DNA from: an uncultured Clostridium sp.
GTDB taxonomy: Bacteria; Bacillota; Clostridia; Clostridiales; Clostridiaceae
DNA: 11,333 nt
Direction of reading: 5' to 3'
NCBI GenBank assembly: GCA_934755305.1
Contig: CAKVLD010000079.1
Span: forward strand, 1 to 11,333
Notes under the pieces: model-generated
The model's input: only the letters and a program-made list of their open reading frames with translations
The model's database searches: none
Told to the model about the DNA's origin: nothing
In this document: positions 7,214 to 11,333 of the stretch, piece by piece
Position numbering within the stretch: the first letter of the stretch is position 1
How the letters are laid out: every line of letters starts with the position of its first letter
Translations under genes and position numbers: made by a program

Positions 7214-8650
7214 CTATGCCTCAATAACTTCCTTGTATAATTCACTATATTCACTTGCTGACTTTTCCCAACTATAATCTGATTTCATAGCCTGCTCTAC
7301 TATAGAGCTCCAACTCTTTTTATCTTTATATACTTCTAAAGCATATTCAATTATCATACATAATTCATTAGCATTAAAATTAGTAAAACTAAATCCATTA
7401 CCTTTTCCAGTATACTTATTGTAAGGAGAAATAGTATCCTTTAGGCCACCTGTCTCTCTTCCAATAGGAACAGCTCCATATCTTAATGCTATAAGTTGAC
7501 CTAAACCGCAAGGTTCTAAAAGTGATGGTTTTAATAACATATCGCAACTTGCATAAATCTTATGAGCTAACTTATTATCAAATTTTATATTTGTAGAAAC
7601 CTTATCTTTGTATCTGCTTTCTAGACCTTTAAAATGTTCTTCATATTGCTTATCTCCAGTACCTAATATAACAAGCTGTATATTGTGTTGAAGTAATTTA
7701 TCTGCAATATTTATAATTAATTCTAGACCTTTTTGATTATTCAATTTAGATACAACTCCAAGCATTGGTATATCTTTATTAACTGGAAGAGATAAATCTC
7801 TTTGCAAATTTAATTTATTAACCTGCTTACAATTAATACAATCATCAGAATCAAAAACCTTATATATATTAGGGTCCTTTCTTGGATTATACTCCTCATA
7901 ATCTAATCCATTTAGAACACCTTTTATAACAGAGCCTTTTTCTCTTAATAATCCATCTAATTTCTCACCATATTGTGGTGTCTTAACTTCATTTGCATAA
8001 GTATTGCTTACAGTTGTAATTTTATCTGCAAAATTAAGTCCAGCCTTCATATAGCTAACTCCACCATAGAATTCCAAACTGCCATTATTAAATAACTCCA
8101 TATTATAATCGAATATATCAGTTAAAACAGTTGGTGGAAAAACTCCTTTGAACATCATATTATGGAATGAAAAAATTGTTTTCATATTTTTATAATTTTC
8201 TTTTTGATTGTATTCTTGTTTAAAGATAACTGGTACCATTCCTGTTTGCCAATCATTACAATGAATAATGTCAGGATACCATCCAATTTCATCTACTAAT
8301 TCTAATATCGCTTTATCAAAGAATCCAAATCTCTCTGCATCATCATCATAGCCATATTCTTCATCTCTATTAAAGTAGTACTCATTATCCACTAAATAGT
8401 ATGTTACATTATCTTTATCGCATTTAAAGATTCCACAATATTGATTTCTCCATCCTAGCTGTACATTGAACCATTTTATAAATTCCATACTATCTTTTAA
8501 GTTAGAATCTATATTTTTATACTTTGGAATAACTACTCTAACATCTATATCCTTTTTATTTAATGCTTTAGACAAAGCTCCCATTGTATAACCAAGTCCC
8601 CCTGTTTTTATAAAAGGATATGCCTCAGATGCTACCAACAAAACCTTCAT
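7214..8650 (-). CDS. glgA: GlgA, ADP-glucose-dependent glycogen synthase
   Basis: This GT5 glycosyltransferase of 478 residues transfers glucose from ADP-glucose to the non-reducing end of an alpha-1,4-glucan. The N-terminal KTGGL motif (15-19) binds the sugar nucleotide, HCNDWQTG (130-137) is the family-typical second block, and the C-terminal Rossmann half has KPSLLEPCGLGQL (374-386) with the conserved Glu379, then RETGGLKDT (398-406). The segment after KTGGL reads GYTMGALSKAL rather than the usual ADVVGALPKAL, a modest departure. The ATG has a textbook site, AAGGAGGG (8657-8664), six bases away. It is the first gene of the glgA-glgP-GH13 unit and follows a 455-bp gap that must contain the operon promoter. 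No frameshift or missing domain is seen. Confidence 0.96.
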   Translation of the reverse strand: MKVLLVASEAYPFIKTGGLGYTMGALSKALNKKDIDVRVVIPKYKNIDSNLKDSMEFIKWFNVQLGWRNQYCGIFKCDKDNVTYYLVDNEYYFNRDEEYGYDDDAERFGFFDKAILELVDEIGWYPDIIHCNDWQTGMVPVIFKQEYNQKENYKNMKTIFSFHNMMFKGVFPPTVLTDIFDYNMELFNNGSLEFYGGVSYMKAGLNFADKITTVSNTYANEVKTPQYGEKLDGLLREKGSVIKGVLNGLDYEEYNPRKDPNIYKVFDSDDCINCKQVNKLNLQRDLSLPVNKDIPMLGVVSKLNNQKGLELIINIADKLLQHNIQLVILGTGDKQYEEHFKGLESRYKDKVSTNIKFDNKLAHKIYASCDMLLKPSLLEPCGLGQLIALRYGAVPIGRETGGLKDTISPYNKYTGKGNGFSFTNFNANELCMIIEYALEVYKDKKSWSSIVEQAMKSDYSWEKSASEYSELYKEVIEA

Positions 8651-8848
8651 AAAATTCCCTCCTTTTTGGCTCCTATAAACACAATTTAATAATTACCCTA
8701 TGTAGTATTATTTTTTACTTTCCATGGATAATCGATAATTAAAATATTTTCTCCTATTTATTACTGTTCCATATAATCTATTCACAACGAGTTATATTTA
8801 TTATTTTTATTTTTAATATTTTATACATAATCCCCAAGGTGCAGAAAG
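8651..8848 (-). promoter_or_regulatory. leader and promoter region of the glg operon
   Basis: No gene is seen here. On the minus strand the best sigma-A-like pair is TTGTGA with TAATAA at an 18-base spacing (within about 8750-8790), only seven of twelve matches, so I do not place a promoter firmly. The block at 8790-8825 is almost pure A/T. CTATTCACA (8778-8786) differs by one base from a DnaA box. A 16-codon minus-strand frame from 8828 has poor ribosome-binding-site spacing and is not called. I see no riboswitch or T-box signature, and no clear CcpA (cre) site. Confidence 0.4.
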
Positions 8849-8893
8849 TTATCCACAGAAACTAATATTACTTTTAAAAATTTCTGTGAATAA
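8849..8893. repeat. 13-bp inverted repeat made of two DnaA-box-like sequences
   Basis: TTATCCACAGAAA (8849-8861) and TTTCTGTGAATAA (8881-8893) are inverted copies with one difference, separated by 19 bases. Each contains a full match to the DnaA box TTATNCACA: TTATCCACA on the plus strand (8849-8857) and TTATTCACA on the minus strand (8885-8893). In RNA the arms would form a 13-bp stem with one G-U pair. It could be a protein operator, a DnaA-binding site or an RNA hairpin in the glg leader; the sequence cannot decide. Confidence 0.6.
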
Positions 8894-9090
8894 AAAAAGT
8901 CTGTATCAAAAAAATACTTAAACACTAATGATGTTCTTATATGAAAAAAGATAAAATAATTAGTTACATAATAGACTAGTTTGATTTCATGAAATTCTAA
9001 TTCTCATCAAAATGCTATACTCTGCTAATCATTTTATCTTTTTTTACTATACCATCTTTATTTTAAATACTTTTGATACAGCCTATTTCT
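8893..9090. repeat. imperfect palindrome of about 195 bp, MITE-like
   Basis: The two halves are inverted copies of each other over nearly their full length. The outer arms CTGTATCAAAA (8901-8911) and TTTTGATACAG (9071-9081) are perfect, and their similarity continues inward with small gaps. Middle arms of 20 bp (8944-8963 with 9025-9044) differ at one position, and the centre holds ATTTCATGAAAT (8984-8995). No open frame fits inside. It lies 15 bases after the small membrane-protein gene and could act as its terminator. The shape suggests a MITE or another intergenic repeat. I see no convincing target-site duplication, and copy number cannot be judged from one window. Confidence 0.6.
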
Positions 9091-9105
9091 TATTAAACTA
9101 TAACC

Positions 9106-9459
9106 CTACTTTTTTAAAAAACGTCTTGATAATAATATTAATATATACACAGGGATACATACTAATAAAACCCACCAAATAATGATACTAAAATCATATG
9201 CTTTTTCTGTAATGCTGCCCATTTCATTTGAATACAAAACTTTATATTCATTATTATGGTACCAGCTAAGTTCTGATTGCTGCTTATCATTATAATCTGC
9301 AATATTAATATCATTTTTAAAATTTAATTCTTCTCTCTTTACAATTAGTGTAGTAGGTTCATTATCCATATGAATTTTCGTTGTATATAACTTAAAATAT
9401 GAAAGCCCTACAAACATCAATAGTAAAAATATTAATCCCTTATTTTTAATCTTCTTCAT
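9106..9459 (-). CDS. small protein of unknown function with two predicted membrane segments
   Basis: I do not recognise this 117-residue protein. It starts MKKIKNKG, followed by a hydrophobic segment (about 8-24), a polar region of about 65 residues (25-90), a second membrane segment rich in Ile, Trp and Leu (about 91-111), and a basic tail, SRRFLKK. The positive-inside pattern predicts both ends in the cytoplasm and the polar loop outside. The loop has no cysteine or known motif. The first segment could be a signal anchor; no lipobox is seen. AGGAG (9467-9471) seven bases before the ATG supports a real gene, and codon use is like that of its neighbours. It appears to be monocistronic, with a terminator upstream and a palindrome downstream, so context gives no clear functional link to glg or sulP. 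Confidence 0.75.
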   Translation of the reverse strand: MKKIKNKGLIFLLLMFVGLSYFKLYTTKIHMDNEPTTLIVKREELNFKNDINIADYNDKQQSELSWYHNNEYKVLYSNEMGSITEKAYDFSIIIWWVLLVCIPVYILILLSRRFLKK

Positions 9460-9477
9460 AATATAACTCCTAAATAT

Positions 9478-9509
9478 AGTATATACTTTTTCAGAAAATG
9501 TAGATACAA
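9478..9509 (-). promoter_or_regulatory. possible promoter with CodY-like box for the small membrane protein
   Basis: On the minus strand TTGTAT (9504-9509) lies 18 bases before TATATA (9480-9485); TATACT (9478-9483) is an overlapping alternative -10. Between them is CATTTTCTGAAAAAG (9486-9500), which matches the CodY consensus AATTTTCWGAAAATT at 12 of 15 positions. If real, CodY would sit on the promoter and repress it in nutrient-rich conditions. The DNA is AT-rich and the consensus is A/T-heavy, so a chance match is possible. Confidence 0.35.
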
Positions 9510-9531
9510 TGCTAAATATGCTAAGTTATAT

Positions 9532-9556
9532 AAAAAAGTGGCTTCGCCACGCTTTT
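9532..9556 (-). terminator. intrinsic terminator with no protein gene before it
   Basis: On the minus strand GTGGC-GAA-GCCAC (9538-9550) forms a tight GC-rich hairpin followed at once by six T residues. This is a classic intrinsic terminator. The nearest upstream gene, sulP, already has its own terminator more than 250 bases earlier, so this one probably ends a separate short transcript. It also lies about 75 bases upstream of the small membrane-protein gene and could act as an attenuator for it. Confidence 0.75.
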
Positions 9557-9706
9557 CTTAACTAAATTACATCTTAATTTTATAAAAGCATTTTTAGTAT
9601 ATTTAATCTTAACTGAAGTCACTTTTTTTAGCCTGTCAAAAGGTTCTAAAAGAAAAATAATTCATTATAAAAATGCCATTTAATTATTTTTCTTTTTGGT
9701 TCTTTT
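9533..9706 (-). ncRNA. candidate small RNA of about 170 nt
   Basis: A good promoter (9712-9741) and a GC-rich terminator (9532-9556) bracket a stretch without coding capacity: the only ATG frames have fewer than ten codons. The predicted RNA would start near 9705. It holds a perfect 15-bp stem (9682-9696 with 9648-9662, 19-base loop). The later segment GTGACTTC (9615-9622) can pair with GAAGCCAC (9538-9545), the distal arm of the terminator. I match it to no known RNA family. It could instead be a decayed repeat, or a leader read through into the downstream gene. Confidence 0.4.
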
Positions 9707-9711
9707 GCGGC

Positions 9712-9741
9712 ACTATAATTATTTTTTAACGTATTTGACAA
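9712..9741 (-). promoter_or_regulatory. orphan sigma-A promoter upstream of the candidate small RNA
   Basis: On the minus strand TTGTCA (9736-9741) and TATAGT (9712-9717) are separated by 18 bases, ten of twelve consensus matches. It is one of the best promoter matches in the window after the rRNA promoter. No gene follows for about 250 bases. Confidence 0.5.
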
Positions 9742-9811
9742 CTTACATACCAGAAAGCTAGTAATAATCAGTGCTCGCTCTCAAAAAAGTTTTAAAATTT
9801 CCTATACGTTA

Positions 9812-9865
9812 AAAAAGCATTATATTATTAAATTGATATATGCACTTAATAATATAATGCTTTTT
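9812..9865 (-). terminator. intrinsic terminator after sulP, usable in both directions
   Basis: A perfect 20-bp inverted repeat (9812-9831 with 9846-9865) surrounds a 14-base loop. It has A-runs on one flank and T-runs on the other, so it could work on both strands. On the minus strand it begins 18 bases after the sulP stop codon and is followed by six T residues. The stem is mostly A/T with one GC pair near the base (GCATTATATTATTAA). Confidence 0.8.
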
Positions 9866-9883
9866 AATTATGTAATATATAAA

Positions 9884-11170
9884 TTAATATGAACTACCAA
9901 CTGTATTCTCATTTACATTTAATACCTTTTCAAATACGAAATGTACAATCATAGATACAATTATTGCTATTACCAAATCAAAGATTACAGTTAATACAAA
10001 AGTTAAAACTAATTCTATCATACTGTATTTATTTTCAGTAAATAGTTCTTTAAATTGTTTTATGTCAATCATGTTATATGAAACTACTGCTAATATACCG
10101 CCTAAAACTGTTAATGGAACAAATTTTATTAATGGCATAAGTAACTTCATTATTATTAATAACACTAAAGCGCTTACAACACCAGCTATAGGAGTACGTC
10201 CTCCATTTTTAATATTTGCTGCTGTTCTTGCTATTGCTCCAGTTGCAGGTATTCCTCCAAAAAACGCAGAGCCTATATTTGCTATACCTTGTCCTATTAA
10301 TTCAGTATTAGAATCATGCTTTTTATCAATCATTCCATCAGCAACTACAGCCGATAAAAGAGATTCTATTGCTGCTAAAAACGCAATTGTTAACGATGGT
10401 ATTATCAATGAAACTATTTTACCTAATGCCATGTGAGGTAATGTAGGTACAGGAATTGATGATGATATCTCACCAAATTGCTTTCCTATAGTATTTACAG
10501 GCAAATTAAATATTGTTGAAATCACTGATATAACAACTAAAGCTACTAATGATCCAGGAATTGATTTACTAACTTTTGGAGTAAATACTATTATAAAAAT
10601 TGCTAAAACTCCTAATGCTACTGCCCATAAATTTGTAGAGTCAAAACTAGATAAGTATACTTCCCACTTTGGAATAAATTCTGAAGGCACACTTGATATT
10701 GTTAATCCAAATAAATCTTTTACTTGAGTTGAAAATAAAGTTACTGCTATACCAGCTGTAAAACCTATTGTTACAGTTTTAGGTATAAATTTTATTAAAT
10801 CCCCTAAATTAAGAATACCAAATAATATTAATATCACTCCAGCCATTAATGTTGATATTACTAATCCATCTATTCCATAATTTTCAACAATACCGTATAC
10901 AATAACAACAAATGCTCCAGTAGGGCCACCAATTTGAACTCTACTACCACCAAATAATGAAATAAATAATCCTGCAACTATTGCTGTAATAAGACCTTTC
11001 TCAGGTGTTACTCCTGATGAAATTCCAAGTGCAACTGACAATGGTAAAGCTATAATAGCAACTATTACCCCAGCTATTATATCCTTTAAAAATTGTTCTT
11101 TCGTTAATTCCTTTTCTCTATGTTTTATTATAGAAAAAAGTTTAGGTTTCTTAAATGTTCCTACTTTCAT
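9884..11170 (-). CDS. SulP/SLC26-family anion transporter lacking a STAS domain
   Basis: This integral membrane protein of 428 residues is predicted to carry an inorganic anion such as sulfate or bicarbonate; the substrate cannot be read from sequence. Family blocks are clear: the start of the core, DIIAGVIVAIIALPLSVALG (30-49), then GGSRVQIGGPTGAF (74-87), AAIESLLSAVVADGM (266-280), and a highly conserved block 291-330 running from ELIGQGIANIG through GGIPATGAIARTA to GGRTPIAG. About 12-14 hydrophobic segments fit the usual SulP fold. Many bacterial SulP proteins are 500 residues or more with a cytoplasmic STAS domain; this one stops about 15 residues after the last helix. The reading frame is intact and a terminator follows, so this looks like a natural short form rather than a broken gene. 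The ATG has GGGGAG (11182-11187) eleven bases away. It stands alone, just behind the 5S rRNA. Confidence 0.92.
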   Translation of the reverse strand: MKVGTFKKPKLFSIIKHREKELTKEQFLKDIIAGVIVAIIALPLSVALGISSGVTPEKGLITAIVAGLFISLFGGSRVQIGGPTGAFVVIVYGIVENYGIDGLVISTLMAGVILILFGILNLGDLIKFIPKTVTIGFTAGIAVTLFSTQVKDLFGLTISSVPSEFIPKWEVYLSSFDSTNLWAVALGVLAIFIIVFTPKVSKSIPGSLVALVVISVISTIFNLPVNTIGKQFGEISSSIPVPTLPHMALGKIVSLIIPSLTIAFLAAIESLLSAVVADGMIDKKHDSNTELIGQGIANIGSAFFGGIPATGAIARTAANIKNGGRTPIAGVVSALVLLIIMKLLMPLIKFVPLTVLGGILAVVSYNMIDIKQFKELFTENKYSMIELVLTFVLTVIFDLVIAIIVSMIVHFVFEKVLNVNENTVGSSY

Positions 11171-11188
11171 AACTCTTTTGTCTCCCCT

Positions 11189-11217
11189 ATATTAAATTTT
11201 AAATTGAATTTACACAA
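11189..11217 (-). promoter_or_regulatory. possible sulP promoter
   Basis: On the minus strand TTGTGT (11212-11217) lies 17 bases before TAATAT (11189-11194). The -35 is weak (three of six). If used, the untranslated leader would be very short, with the ribosome binding site close to the 5' end. It abuts the T-tract of the rRNA terminator, so the alternative is expression by readthrough from the rRNA operon. Confidence 0.3.
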
Positions 11218-11218
11218 G

Positions 11219-11249
11219 AAAAAAAGGATAGTTTATACTATCCTTTTTT
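11219..11249 (-). terminator. intrinsic terminator of the rRNA operon
   Basis: AGGATAGT (11225-11232) and ACTATCCT (11237-11244) form a stem that runs on into flanking A and T runs, around a four-base loop. On the minus strand it begins about 9 bases after the 5S 3' end and is followed by about seven T residues. Confidence 0.88.
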
Positions 11250-11257
11250 AAATAATC

Positions 11258-11333
11258 ACCTGGCAACGTCCTACTCTCCCACACGGTCTCCCATGCAGTA
11301 CCATTGGCGCTGTAGAGCTTAACTGTCCTGTTC
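11258..11333 (-). rRNA. rrf: 5S rRNA, 3' part (cut by window edge)
   Basis: The minus strand reads GAACAGGACAGTTAAGCTC at the window edge and runs through GGTACTGCATGGGAGACC and GAGAGTAGGACGTTGCCAGG, the conserved 3' two thirds of a clostridial 5S rRNA. The 5' part, roughly 40 bases, lies beyond the right edge. A terminator follows directly, so this is the end of an rRNA operon. The exact 3' end (11257-11259) is uncertain by a base or two. Confidence 0.95.

Noticed and set aside
8781..8828. 16-codon leader peptide upstream of glgA
   Set aside because: Only three bases separate the G-run from the ATG, the peptide is A/T-driven Lys/Ile, and no attenuator hairpin follows.
8651..8848. CcpA (cre) or Spo0A box in the glg promoter region
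   Set aside because: The few CG-containing stretches do not match the cre consensus well, and no TGTCGAA-type box is present.
9640..9790. Minus-strand frame of about 50 codons in the sulP-small gene gap
   Set aside because: It has no ATG, GTG or TTG with a ribosome binding site, and it runs through the orphan promoter.
10062..10436. Plus-strand open frame of 124 codons inside sulP
   Set aside because: It is fully antisense to highly conserved SulP sequence; the frame is a by-product of that coding sequence.

Overview
This AT-rich window reads as chromosome of a low-GC Firmicute, most likely a Clostridium sensu stricto. The reasons are the strong AGGAGG-type ribosome binding sites, the clostridial rRNA leader and 5S sequences, the GlgC/GlgD pair, and the protein sequences. 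I cannot fix the species. All supported genes lie on the minus strand, so the window is transcribed from right to left.

Layout in transcription order. The right edge carries the 3' part of a 5S rRNA and its intrinsic terminator, which end an rRNA operon lying mostly outside the window. Next comes a SulP-family anion transporter without a STAS domain, closed by a 20-bp-stem terminator. About 420 bases without a gene follow; they hold an orphan promoter and terminator pair that may define a small RNA. Then come a 117-residue protein of unknown function with two predicted membrane segments, an imperfect palindrome of about 195 bp, and a pair of DnaA-box-like sequences arranged as a hairpin. The glycogen/granulose locus follows: glgA, glgP, a GH13 alpha-glycosidase, glgC and glgD. 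After the glgD terminator and an AT-rich stretch, the left edge has a consensus rRNA promoter and the leader of a second rRNA operon, whose 16S gene starts at or just beyond base 1.

How the genes work together. GlgC (catalytic) and GlgD (degenerate, presumably regulatory) make ADP-glucose, GlgA polymerises it into alpha-1,4-glucan, GlgP releases glucose-1-phosphate by phosphorolysis, and the GH13 enzyme probably hydrolyses or remodels glucan or maltodextrins. No recognisable branching enzyme (glgB) is present. glgA, glgP and the GH13 gene are tightly packed, with each ribosome binding site overlapping the preceding stop codon. glgC and glgD are set apart by a 165-bp gap containing a terminator-like hairpin.

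The coding genes are ordinary family members. The less explained material is in the gaps: the candidate small RNA, the long palindrome, the DnaA-box-like hairpin, and the placement of the whole segment between two co-directional rRNA operons. I see no clear, previously undescribed protein system.
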